Of a stretch of 64,000 bases of DNA, positions 1 to 12,700 are shown piece after piece. Numbering within the stretch: the first letter of the stretch is position 1; every line of letters begins with the position of its first letter. The stretch comes from Turritopsis dohrnii (lineage: Eukaryota; Cnidaria; Hydrozoa; Anthoathecata; Oceaniidae): assembly GCA_027922465.2 (NCBI GenBank), contig BQMF02000338.1, forward strand, positions 124,001 to 188,000, written 5' to 3'. The translations under genes and the position numbers were made by a program. The notes under the pieces are model-generated. The model had not been told where the DNA came from and made no database searches. It saw only the letters and a program-made list of their open reading frames with translations.

Positions 1-275
1 GCCCCCGCCTTGGCGTCTACTTTATTATATTAATAGCCAATTCTCTGTTTGTCTAACATAACGATAGCGTGTTCGGCTGGCACACCAGAGGTTCCGGGTT
101 CGAGTCTGCCTCCGGCCGAACACAAATTCTACCGGCTGTCAATAGGGAAAACCTGACATTTATTGGGGTCTGTGATACAGATGATGAAAAATTTTGGCAC
201 AAATTTTTGGGGATAGGTCTGTGACGTCATCAAAATCTTTTACCGACTATATCTTTGTAACGGTTCGTGATTTGT
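1..275 (+). repeat. Diverged Helitron-like unit at window edge
   Basis: This stretch matches, with many differences, the units arrayed at 58308-62069. It has a head resembling TCTACTTTATTATATTAAT, then an AATAGGGA..GGTCTGTGATACAGATGATG block, and a TGACGTCA palindrome at 222-229 followed by ATCAAAATCTTTTACCGACTATATCT. The middle (about 62-116) carries a tRNA-like tract containing GGTTCGAGTC, which is absent from the other units. No CTAG-type 3' end is visible. It ends about ten bases before the splice acceptor of the first visible eIF4G exon. Confidence 0.6.
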
Positions 276-283
276 GGGTTTAG

Positions 284-782
284 GTGTATGCTGTTGCATT
301 ATCTCCATCACCTGGTCCACAGACTGAATCCAAAGTAACTGATAGAAAAAATTCAGAAGGCACTGTCACAGATACGGTTAAGCCTGAAGTCCTGCCTATT
401 GACACAACTGATGGTAAGCAAGAAAAAATAACATCTGAGCCAGCTGTTGTTGCAGCCATTCCAGATACAAAAGAAGAAGAACCAGTTGAATCTGAGATTG
501 TAGAGGCACCTGTGAAAACAGAAGAAGTATCCCCTGCAGAAACCAAGACAACAGAAACGGACTCAAATACTGAAATTAATAATGAGATTGCGGAAACTGA
601 TTCTCAAGATGTAGATAGTAGCAAGTCTGAAGTTACGGAGGAATTAGTGACAACCTTAAGTGAAGAAGGTGTTGAAACTTCTCCAGAAGATCCACTAGAT
701 ACTGTTACATCTTCAGACTCGACCTTGGAAACTGCTACAACCAGTCCTGAAGAACCTGAAAGTACTGGTTCAGCATTTACTG
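284..782 (+). other. EIF4G: eIF4G acidic N-terminal exon
   Basis: One open exon of 499 bases encodes a low-complexity region rich in Glu, Thr, Ser and Pro (for example [10 protein letters not shown] near its end), as expected for the disordered stretch before the eIF4E site. The acceptor is TTTAG at 279-283 and the donor GTATGT begins at 783. It ends in phase 1 and joins the exon at 8507 to make a Val codon. Translation past 782 on the genomic strand is intronic. Confidence 0.8.
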
Positions 783-3700
783 GTATGTATTTTTTGTTCA
801 ATGACCATTTGGTATTAATAAGTTGGGCAAACAGATTTTTTGTTGTCATTAGTTTCTTAGAAAATGAGTTGGTCAAATTTTATAAAGGCGAATGCCGCAT
901 GTATGTTGATAATATGCAATTTTAACAAACTTCTGCATGAGGGACCTATAAATCATTTAGTGAGACAGTGATTTCAGGGTAGTAACTGATTCAAGTCCAG
1001 GCATTTAAAGTAATGAAAAGTGTGTGCCCCCCAAACCAACAAAGTTTCATATCTTCTCATTGTCTACTAATGATATTTGAAGTGTTTATTTACGACACAG
1101 TCCACCGGAGTGTCCGACAAAGATCGCTAGAATTCGGTTTATAAATAAGGAATATTGACAGCGCAGTAGTCAATACACTTTGGAGAATTACTTTTAACCC
1201 TAACGTTTCTTCTTGCCACCCGACGTTCTGGAAATATTTGGAAATATTACGTAAGGACGAAAGTGTTGTGCGTGTCCGCATGCTTCAAAATCTATCAGGA
1301 CATCCACCACCTCGGCGATTGTCCGAGGGTAATGCTCCAGGGGGAAATTTGCTAGGGGGTAATCATCTGGGGATTGTCCAGGGGGGAGTTGTCCTAGAAC
1401 CATTATTATACATGCTTTTTTTCATAAGAAAAATTTTATAACAAGATGAGCCTCAGATTTGGAAAAAGTAAGAGCAAAATTGTAACCTTAGCATGAGGCT
1501 GAACTTTCTTATAAAATAATTTCTGTGAATTCACCTACAATTTTCTCACAAGCTACGATAAATGGTTTGGAAGTTATGTAGAACCCTATATATGCGCCTA
1601 AAATGCATGTAAAACCACCACTTTATCACGTAAAATATCGTCGAAAACGCACTTGTATGCCATGATAGATAAAAAAAAGCTGTTCTATTTTAACAGCTCT
1701 TCAGCTAATCGCATTATCTTGGTAACAGACCTATCGTAGCTACTGTAAAGTAACGAAAAAGTAAAAATTAACAAAACAGACGGAAATGGCTGAACATGTT
1801 CTTCTTTTTAATTACATGCTAGAAGAAAAAATCTGTGTCTCCCGTCAGACAGTTTCCCAATCGAAACCTGTAAAGAAATTTCCCAAAACAGAAAGAAGAA
1901 AAAAAAGCAAGTAAGAAAGAAAAACAAGAAAAACAAAGTACAAACACACACACGCCTGGTCGTAAGATTTTCGCAGACGCGTGGTCATCGGCACATCTTA
2001 ATTGACGATATTTGACAGATGTGCGATCAATTTTTCCAGTTAAGATCAACGATCTTCATTCTGTATGATAATCAAATCAAATTTGAAATGTGTCAAGTAA
2101 AAATAATGAGATTTTCACGGAGAATGAATTAATAAAACAAAACAATGTTTTCGAAGATTCGGAATGTAAAATGTTAGCTATAAAGATTACTTTGACGGTA
2201 AATAAAATTTATTCAAAAATTAATAAAGAGGAAAATAAAACATGAAAATAAAAAAAAAATTATATTACTTTCCATCGTTTTGGTTTGAAGTTCAAATGGT
2301 TTTTTAATTAAATTAAAGACGTTTCCGTTCCATTAACTCGTCACCACCTGGCTGATCATTTTTTTAAACAAAAAATTATTTTTCGAAACTGCAACCTTGC
2401 GCATACTTCTGTAAGAACGTTAAAAAGAAAGAAGACTACAAAATACAATGAAATAATACATACAATCGCGCGCACGAAGCTCCTTCTTCATTCCTCAGCG
2501 GATTTCCCTGAGTAGACTTGTTTTCTGCTACAAAACGAAGAAAATTTGTGAGCACTGATTTTTAACTCAAAACCACTACCGTATTCCAAAGCGATTGGAG
2601 ACCTCACTACTGAAATGGTAGCAAAGTTTCGTTCCGTTATTGTAAAGTTTAATCATAGCACATGAACAATTTCCGAAGCAAAACTTTCAACAATTTGGGA
2701 CAGATTTTTGTTGACTTTTAAATAACCATTTGTTATTACACTTGTCATTACAAGCCAGGCGTGCGATTGTAAATAAGTCTTGGCGTGTGTGGAGGCATGC
2801 GCGTGCGATCACACGCCTCTTACGACCAGGCCTGGTAACACAAGAATAGCTGCAGTTAAATTAGTTTACCTTTTTCACTTAAGTGAAACTTTAGAATAAA
2901 TACAGAAGTGTTGTCCAGCATGTATTTTTTATAATCCAGGCTCCAATATAGTGAAAACCCTCCTTGGTATTGGTACTTTTTAATTAGTGAAAATATTTCA
3001 TCTTTTTAACAATGCACAGAATAACAACATGTGCTCCTTTGCCCAAAGATTCATAATAATGCGACCAAGCAGTATTTGATTCGCTGTAAATTGATTATTT
3101 TCTGTAAAGAACAAACTGCACAATAATTAATTCTTCCTCTGATAAAGAAAAATTAAAAAACACTCCGAAAGTGTAAACCAAGTTTAACAAAAAATCCTTG
3201 AAGCATAAAAAACAGTTTACTGAGAACAAAGACATAAATAGATGAAAATGAGAAACAGATGTAATCACAATTAATTACAATACAAGTATCTCACTATAAC
3301 ATGGAATTTGTTGAAATTATTCTTTCTGGTGCAGAACATGATCTCACAAGAACGACTTGGTTCAAACACAATGTCTTGAATTCTTCTTGAATTTTTTGCA
3401 GTCGATATTGATTAACATCAGACTTTGCAAATTATCAAATTCCTTGCAGCATTGAGTTATATTTGCAGAGTATCACAGTGTTTGTTTACAGTTTAAATTA
3501 TTCTGCTAGAATGAAGTTCATTATCTTCATCCTATTTTTTTCATTTCCTATTTATATTCACTTCATGGACATATGCATGTTACAGAAGTAATAAGCCCTA
3601 GAAAGTGAAGATTGAGATAAATCTTGGCTGTTTGTACTGCAGAAAAACAGGAACTCAAATCAGACATTTTTGTTTTTCTATATGGCTTTTTACTCCATTC

Positions 3701-6700
3701 ACATTAATACGTCACAATTAAGCAGTTTTGTTACGAACCATGTTGGCTTTTGTAACGTAATGACAACGGGCGTTCATGAATTTACTGATTTTTAGGGGGT
3801 CATTCTGGACTAAAAAAGACTGCTATTTTAATGCAGAATTATTTCTATAATATGAATGAATGTATTTACTTTAAAAAAAACATACACCTACCAAGATTTT
3901 TTCATTAGTTCTCCTTTAAACGTAGCTGCCTCTGAACAACGGATGCTCTTTTTGGCCTGTTTGTTGAAAATTGTATGATGTATGACATTATTTCAAAGCC
4001 TCGGTTTAGATCACTGGATTTGTATAGCAAGGAACTCAGGGTTCGAATTAACGTATCGCATTTCGCGATTCGCGATTCGCGATGCGTTTTTGAAAAACCA
4101 CGAAGCAAAAATCTCAAAATTCATTAAAATTGCGATGCAACATTTCTTTAATTTTTATGTCTAGTAATTCTTATTTCGTCAAGTTTCGTCAAATCATCAT
4201 AGTGTGTATGCTCGCCTGAAATTCAAAATCTATAATGAAGCACTCCAACCCTTCTGTGAGCTGCGGATTTATCTGACCCAGCACAGATGTGCACTCACCC
4301 GCAGCAGGCTGTAAATAAGTTTTTTCCCTTGCCGGACACGATTGTTTTTGTTTGTCTCATAATATCATCTCGTTTCACACTTTCTACACTTTTTATATAA
4401 AATCAAGAGGAGAGCAACTTGCTTTTTCAATTCCTCAAATTATAAAAAGAAAACAAACAATTGTTTCATTGATGAATCTTTTAGCTATTCAAATATAGCT
4501 TAATCTTTCTGATTAATATGTTACCTGTAACTTGAAAATTTTAAACAGTAAACAAAATTAATAATTAACGAGTTTATATCCTGTATCTTATGATATTCAT
4601 TCTGCACACTTTTTATTCCTAGCATGTTCTGCACACTTTTTATTCGCAGGATGTTAGAGTTCAAAATGGTCGATAGAAACGGCGATAAATTTCTGTCGGA
4701 CATCATGTTCGGCAGTACAGGATCTCAGGTCGGACGTAGCGTATTTCTTGCCGGACAATATCCGATGCTTATTTACAGGCCGGCCGCAGTGAGTTTTTTT
4801 GCCTGTATGTTGATCAAGATCGGTACATAGTACATACGGCTTGTAATGTATTTGTTAGGTAAAGAAGGAATAACGTCAGGGCTTTGAGTGTTAGCATGTA
4901 GACGGAGCGCTGGCCTTAATATATATGCAATAGTTCATTCTTACTACAACAAAAAATACATCGCAAATTCATAAAAACGCATCGCAAAAGTGCAAAAATT
5001 TTCGCGCCTTCGGCGGGCTTTTCAGCTCGCTTCGCTCGCTATAAAATTGTGATACACTTTTGAAATCTTAATTCGAACCTTGCAACTTTCAGCCTGGGGT
5101 ATGCAAGGACAGCATTACAAACTGTCTTGTTTCAAATCCTCAAGATTACAAAGGGTGCACGCTCAAATTGGGTTTGTAACCGAATTGTTACCATTTGTAG
5201 TATATGTTTATTACAAGTTTTCAGGCTTCAAGCATGGAAACTTGTTGCACCATGAGAAACGAATTATTTTTGGCAACGAAGCGGTAACGCTAACGTTAAC
5301 GAAATAAAACAAAATTGCAAAGGGAGCTGGAAACTAAGATGCTTTTTAATTTCATTGAATAACACGAATATAACGAAGGAAATGTCAAAATTACATTAGC
5401 AACGGTGGTCGTTCTACCCAGCAACAGCAAATTGGTGAATAATCACTTAATATACCTAAGTTATCCTTCATTGTCAGCCATGAAAACTAATAGTTGAGCA
5501 TGTTTTTGAAGAGCATCTACATGCGTGATCAAAAGCGCATCTTAACTAGGCTCTAAGAGTGTTGTGTAGCGAGCACTAGGGCGGTCACGTTCCTTATAAT
5601 GGGAAGGCTTGAGTTATGGCTATGAAAACACTAATTTCGTATGTTAAGGGATTGTTCACAAATGATGTCAACCATTTTATCAAGATTTTTGACCCCAATC
5701 AAGGTTCTGAAAATTGTGAAGTTTGACGTCAACAGTCAACCAGCATCCCCCTCCCCCCTAACAGTTGACGTTATTTGTGAACAATCCCTAAACAAATAAA
5801 TATTGAATAAATCACATTGCTCATCTTTACAAATAAAAGAATGCTAAAGATTCTGTGCCTTTAAATTTTGCAGCTTTGCAACATACATCAATTTGTGGAG
5901 ATAATTTTGGGCATCTTTGAAGTTGATTATCTCCTGATTTCCTTGGATGGCCAAGCCAATTTTTTGCATGCATATGCCTTAATATCTGCTTTGAACACAT
6001 GGGAAATTTCAAATTTTTCCAAGTTTGGCAACTCTCGAAAATCAGGTACATGTGAAGGTACTACCTTATCTTGCGAAAAATGAATCATGCTCAAAATTGA
6101 CTTACTTTCACTCAGAAATCTCAATTTTTGACTACATATTTGAATTTCATGACCTTTAAAACTTTCAGATACCGAATTTCATGAGGATTCATTGAGAAGA
6201 TTAGAAGATATAGAGTTTTAAAGTACAATAGAAAATTCAAAATGGCTACCATTTGCTGAAAATTGGTTGTTTTTATCAAAAGTTTGACATGCAATAATTG
6301 TAGAACTGCTTAACATTTTGCAACCAAACTTGGCACTCTTTCTTTACTCAACAGTATGAACATCTCCACTAACTTTCATTGAAATTGAAGATGGTGGGTG
6401 TCGGACTGTCCCATAATTATATGGAATGACCCCTAAATCACAAATATTTATAGAGATAAACGTTGAAAAACACAAAATTTGTGATTATCTGAGGAAAAAG
6501 GAAATATGATTATGGGATCGTTACCGACATTTGAATATTGCGTAAACAACACGGTAACGATAACGACCGTGTCCACCTAATTTCCATGCCAATTCAACTT
6601 TCTGTCACTATCGATCGTGACTGTTTGTGGTTTGAGACAATAATTAAATAATTTCATTGAGTTTTCATCTTTTCCAGTGAAATATTTACGTCGAAAAAGA

Positions 6701-9700
6701 AGCACTGGAAACGAATTTGACTTAGTGTAAAATCGATCATTGAAGAGAGAAACTAAATGAACTGTTAACTGTTTGTTCCAAGGGCCTCTTTCGCTTTTGA
6801 AAACACGGAAGGAGCGTGTAGCAAAAAAGAAGCTTCTGAACATCTTATTTGTTTTTACTTTACTCCTGCGCAGATCTTTTTCTAATGTGCAATTTAATTC
6901 ATCAATTCATTTAATTCATTGTACTACACTTGCCAGTCATTTGATTCGCTAAAATTTCAATTGGACTTGCAAATTGCAAATTGCGACGTGCTAATTTGAA
7001 CCCCGTATTAAGCATTAAATTCCCATAAAAATTAATAAATTTTACACCATCCGCGAAATTAAATTCCGCCCAAAAAAATTTTGATCAACCGCGAAATTAA
7101 ATTCCCACGAAAATTTCTTCCCTTAATTTATTCCGTAGCTGCTCGGCTGTTTTTCCATTTTCAGGTTATAACTCCATGGGAATTTCTCTCTACGCCTTTT
7201 GTTTAACATCGTCTTTTATATATTCTCTGTCCTGCTTATTATACAAGCAAGCAACTTCTGACACAGCCTTTTGTGGTTTTTGAAAGGTGCCATTGTCACA
7301 TACAAACCTCTGTTCAAAATTCTCAGCAGTTTTTACAATGCTATTTGAGTGTTTATTCGCATCCCATTTGAATGCAGTGTTTTTTAAAAATAAAAAATGT
7401 CTTTGTGGTGAATAAAGAAAATGATATAAAAGTATGTGGGGAATCTATAAACAAGACTTTTCTTTCCATTCAGTTCTTGTATCCATGAGGTTGAGTGGAA
7501 AAGAATGATTTTCCTTTATTTTGTTTATAATTGTCTTAAAGAGATGTCCTTATTTACAGTCTGTTATTTATTTTTTTTGTATAAGATTGATTGATCCTGG
7601 TGTGTGTGTTTTTTTCATTGCATCAGTTTAACAACCTAGCAAGCTTTTTTGTTTTTACAGTTAAAATTTTTATTTGATATGTGATCAGGCAACACACATT
7701 TTTGTATATGAAAGCTTTCATGTATGTAGAGTGCATTTACATGAGAGTTGTACTGACCTCAAACTGGTTTGAGGTTTCAATGTAGGTGGAAGTAATTAAG
7801 CACATTCTGCATTTCTATTTCTATTATGTCAGCAAAATTAAATTGACATGACAGTGTTTGTTAACACATTTTATTTCAAAATTATTTTGAAATTACATTA
7901 AAATTACATTATTTGTATGTAAAAACCCAAAAATAGAAGAATCTCTAAAGTATCATTACCGCAGTTTTTATAATTTATTTTTACTAAGCACTGAATTAAT
8001 CATTACAATTCATCTAGACATCACTGTATTGAATGCCAGATTTTTAGTTTTGTTAATTACTACAATTGCTAGTCTTTTACAATAGAAAGTTTTGTAATTC
8101 TCTACCTTGAGTAATAAAATAATATCACTGTGTTTGATTACTGAATCTCTGTGGACAGTGTTTACTTCTCACTTCTCTTTTATTATCTTTCAATGGTTAT
8201 TCTAGGAATGTCTTTGAAAAAATTTTCATTGACATTAAGATTAAGTAAGATTCAGTGTTATGTTATATAATGTGATTTCAATAGTCAGACAACAGTGAGA
8301 TGACATGTGAGTTGCTTATCTTTTTCAAGATTAGCTTTTGATATATATGATCATAAGAATTTTTTTAATTTTTTTTTTCAGTTGATACTCTTTTAGTTTT
8401 TTTAATTCCTGTGTTCCTTGTTCTTTTATACCAATCCTTTGTCAGTTTACACTGAAGTAATTGTTTTCCCCCAATTGATGGATCTGTTGTTTGGAATTTT
8501 ATTCAGTTACAAAGAAGAAGAAAGCTAAGAATCGGTTTAAAGAATTGGAAGACAAAGAAGATGACTTGTTGAGTGCATTCACTGATAAACCTGTAGAAGA
8601 ACCAGTAGTCAAAGAACAACCTAAGCCCACAAAACCCGAAAAATCACCCGAAGATGAAACTTGGGAAGAAAAGGTTTGTATGTTGAGATTAACTATATTT
8701 TGAGATGCTTCATATGCTATAATTTTGGGCGTATATTTATTTGGTGAGGTCATCTTGAACTACGTTTAATAGTTAGTAATCTTTTATCTGAAAACTATCT
8801 AAACTATTATTATTTATGAGTTAGTTTGGTGGTTCTGTCAAGTATGTAAGGATATTTTTGTGTAGTGCAACCACGTAAAGCCTTCTATTTCATTGTTTAT
8901 TCTCATGGACTATATATTATATTCATCCATGCATGTGTCTGGAAAGTTTTGGTCAAGATCACAAACTTGTCTGTCATTGAATAGACCAATAAACATTTGA
9001 TCAATTAAATTTGACAGAAAACTCAAATTGTTCTTTTCTGTAAACGCTGTTCCGTTTCAAAAAATTGATCAGATTCAGCCCTCTGAATTTAATTTAAGAT
9101 AGGTCGGCAAAACATAGCAATTTCAGGTCGGCTTTTGCCGAGTGCCGACCTAAATTCAGAGTACTGCAGATTTAGACTTCATTTCCTATTTTCTAAGTAA
9201 CATATTTAATTAATAATTCTAAGTAACATATTTAATTAATAACGATTCATAATAATGTGGTAAAGTCGCACTGCATAAATTTGTTTAAGGCCAATTTTTA
9301 CCTGTTTCTAATTTCTTTCTTAATCTGACATGTTACCATTTCAGGAAGAAAGTATTGAAAAAGAAGTAATCACAAATGCTGATATTGAAGAACCAGAAGT
9401 AATCCCTAAGACAGCAGAAACAAAAATTATCAAGTCAGAAGGTGTGTTAATGTTTCAAATCACCAACAGTTACAAGTTGTTAATTGACATGTTAACTTCG
9501 TGTTCCATTGCACGATGACAGTTAAATGAATTTGTATCTTGTATTGCATGTTTTCCTTTGATTTAGATATGCCTTTATCGAATGATGAAGAAAAACTTCA
9601 ATATGATAGAGATTTCCTTTTGAAATTTCAATTTGCTCCCATTTGCACATCCAAGCCAGCAAACCTTCCAGATATTGACATTGTTCTGTCTAAAGCTCAC

Positions 9701-12700
9701 GAACCTACTCGTGCTCTAGTACCAGGCCAAAGGTTACTTTCTATATGACAAAATGTTAATTATTTTTTGTGAAAATGTTCTTTGAAAATTTACACAAAAC
9801 TTACTTTCTTACAGAGTATCTGCCTCTAATGATTTTATGCCAAACTTTATGCGACAAGCCAGTGGTGGTCGTTCATCTGGCGGTGGAAAATCACGTAAGC
9901 CTGGAAATGTTCGCCCAACCAAAGTACTGCAAGCTCCAATGTTTGAGAAGGTTGAGTTAAAGAAATCTGAAAATGCTTGGGTGAGGCCATCAGAAAAAGC
10001 AAAGGAACTGACTGAAGATCAGAGAAACATGGATGTGAGTTTCTCATTTTCTGATTTCGTTACCAATTAGTGATAAAGATAGGGTTAAGACATTGTATCA
10101 TTGAATTTGTCATGCAATTTTTAATGATGAAATAAAAAGCATTACCTTCCTTTATTCAGGAACTAGAAAGGAATGTGCGAAGCATCTTGAACAAGTTAAC
10201 TCCACAGAAATTTAAGACTCTAGTTGATAAAATGTTAGAGCTGAAAATAGATAGCTCAAACAAACTTGAAGCTGCCATTGATTTAATATTTGAAAAAGCT
10301 GTTAGCGAGCCTGGTTTCAGTGTTGCATATGCTAACATGTGTCGAGTCTTAACAGATCAGGTATGTGTTGAGTTTTATGTGGTTATTGTATGGTTTGATA
10401 AGTTATTAATGACTAAATATATTGGCGTGATAAATATTTGATTTGTTTAGTTTAAAATCCCAATAAAAGGTGATAAACCTGCCCAGCCCACTGTCACATT
10501 CCGAAAAATACTATTGAATAAATGTCAAAAGGAATTCGAAAAAGAAAGTTCCGATGAAAAATTATTGGAGGAAGACAGACAGAAGAGTTTTGAGACGGTA
10601 AGAAGTCTTCTGATGAATGCTGCTATAGGCTTTTTACAAAAGTATTAGCATTTTGTCCATCCAACATGATAACTGTTTGTTTCAATATTTTTTGACTATC
10701 ATCCTTGTAGAAATCATGTTTTGGAATTTTGTTAAGCCTATTCTAGGATACTTTCGGACATGATGAAACAAGTGTTTTTGTAACATACCCTATATGTATT
10801 TTGCATTTTGTTTCCAATTTACATCAGTGATTTTATCATTTGGTGGAGTATTTAAATAGAACAATTGAAACACTCTTTCATTAACAGCTTGTGATTTTAA
10901 TTTCTGAATTAAACACTGATATTATTGTTGCACCTTTCATCTCACTATTCTACAGGAGGAAGAAAAAAAAGCATGGATGGAAGAATTAAATTATCGAGAA
11001 ATGATGAATCGACGGAGGATGCTTGGAAATATACGTTTTATAGGAGAATTATTTAAATTAAAGGTTGTTGTTCAAAAAGAAAATCCATTTTTGACACCAA
11101 GCTTTGATATCCAAACATTTTTGTAACATTTTTCAATTTGTTTAGATGATATCAGAGAATATCATGCATGATTGTATCTTCAAACTGCTGCGTTCAGAGA
11201 AACAAGAATCGTTAGAGGACCAATTAGAATGTTTATGTAAATTACTATCTACTATAGGCAAAGACCTTGATCACCAGAAAGCTAAAGTAAGTTACCTACA
11301 TTATCAAAACATAATTCCTATGTTGGGGTGTGATGTTGTAATTCAGCATTAAAAATACAATTTTTCTATGTTTAGCCAAGAATGGATCAATATTTTGTTC
11401 AAATAAACAAAATCATAGAAAAAAAGAAGATTTCTTCACGTATCAGATTCGCATTAAGAGATGTTATTGACTTGCGTAAAAGTAATTGGGTCCCAAGAAG
11501 AGATGATGGCAACCCGAAAACTATTGATCAAATTCACAGGGAAGCTCAACAAAAGGAGAAGCAAGAGGAAATAGCCCGTCAACAAGAAAAGTTGCAAAGA
11601 CAAAGTGTTCGAGGAAGAGGTTAGTGTCTTATCTCTGAGTTGTCATCATTAAAACAGATTCTCTACTACTAGCAGCTTTTGGATTCAGTAAATTTGAGGG
11701 GTCCATTAAAAAATGAGGAGTTTTTGTTTTATCATTGCTAGTTTCCATTGATGTTTTATTTGTATAGGTGGTAGAGATAGCCCTGTTGTACGTACTAATG
11801 CACCCCCAACTGCTGATGGCTGGACCAATGTACCACCATCTAAGGGAAACAGACAGACTCAGACTCCTGTAGATGCTAGCAAGTTTAAACTTCAGAAGGT
11901 AGAAAAGGTTAATTTTTTTTACACTTTCCGTTTCTTTTAACATTTTCTATCTTCAATTTATATTCATTTTTACCCAGAAAACAGATTCATCTGAAATATC
12001 TTTGGGTCCTGGAGGACGTCCAGGAGCATGGTCACGTGGTGCTAGTGGTGGTGGTAGTCGTTCTGGTTCCGGCTCTAATACACCAACGAGTGATCTGGAC
12101 CGCCCAACAAATCGATTTGACATTTTAGCTGAAACTAATGTTACTCCAGCATCTCTTGACAACAAGCGAGGGTATGGTATTTATCTGTATTGTTGTCATT
12201 CAATATGCTTGTTCAGTTTGACACTGTTTAGTGGAGAATGATAAAAAACAGACTGTGCTCTTGACATATTGAAAAAATCAGACTGCATTATTGCCCGTAA
12301 TTCCTTGTAGAGAATTCTTAACAAGTCCAACACTCACAGAGTACATTTAAAAAGCATACTAAATACCCAGAGTCAAATAGAATTTCGCAGACATCCTATT
12401 GCATTTTACTTTATAGACGTGGTACACCCTTCCGTAAAGGCACACCAACAGGTGGACGTGGGCGCGATGAAAGAAATGCTGCATTGCGTGCTGTTAAAGA
12501 TATGACTGGCAGATCAAGTAGGAACCAATCCCCAGCTCGATCTAGTCCTTCTGATGATGTATCAAGTGCCCCATCAAGTGGAGCTCAAACCCCTGTGGAA
12601 AAATCTCTATCGCCAAATCCTATAAGCGAAGATAAAATGAGAAAAACAACAGTATCAACACTGGAGGAGTTTTTCTCAACAAAAGATATGAAAGTAAGTG

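Larger units (their letters stand above)
783..8506 (+). other. Large eIF4G intron, transposon remnants only
   Basis: This 7.7 kb intron contains no convincing exon. The inverted-repeat candidates are listed separately. The rest is AT-rich single-copy-looking sequence, including a small direct repeat (TTCTGCACACTTTTTATTC twice in 4601-4645). No promoter, RNA gene or long coding frame is evident in 6535-8490. Confidence 0.7.

Noticed and set aside
62..120. tRNA gene or tRNA-derived SINE
   Set aside because: GGTTCGAGTC looks like a B box and part of an anticodon/T-arm layout is present, but no acceptor stem or clear A box can be drawn. It lies inside a Helitron-like repeat, so only a tRNA-like tract is noted.
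604..876. 90-codon frame on the minus strand
   Set aside because: It lies opposite the eIF4G acidic exon and is explained by that exon's codon bias.
6399..6534. Inverted repeat TGTCGGACTGTCCCATAA / TTATGGGATCGTTACCGACA
   Set aside because: The arms match only loosely and no target duplication is visible; too weak to list as an element.
9330..9518. Separate 62-codon gene
   Set aside because: Part of it is the eIF4G exon 9345-9441; the remainder is intron read-through.
11629..11943. 104-codon minus-strand frame
   Set aside because: It overlaps an eIF4G exon and two introns; its similar but shorter counterpart in the duplicate at 44657-44884 is also antisense shadow.
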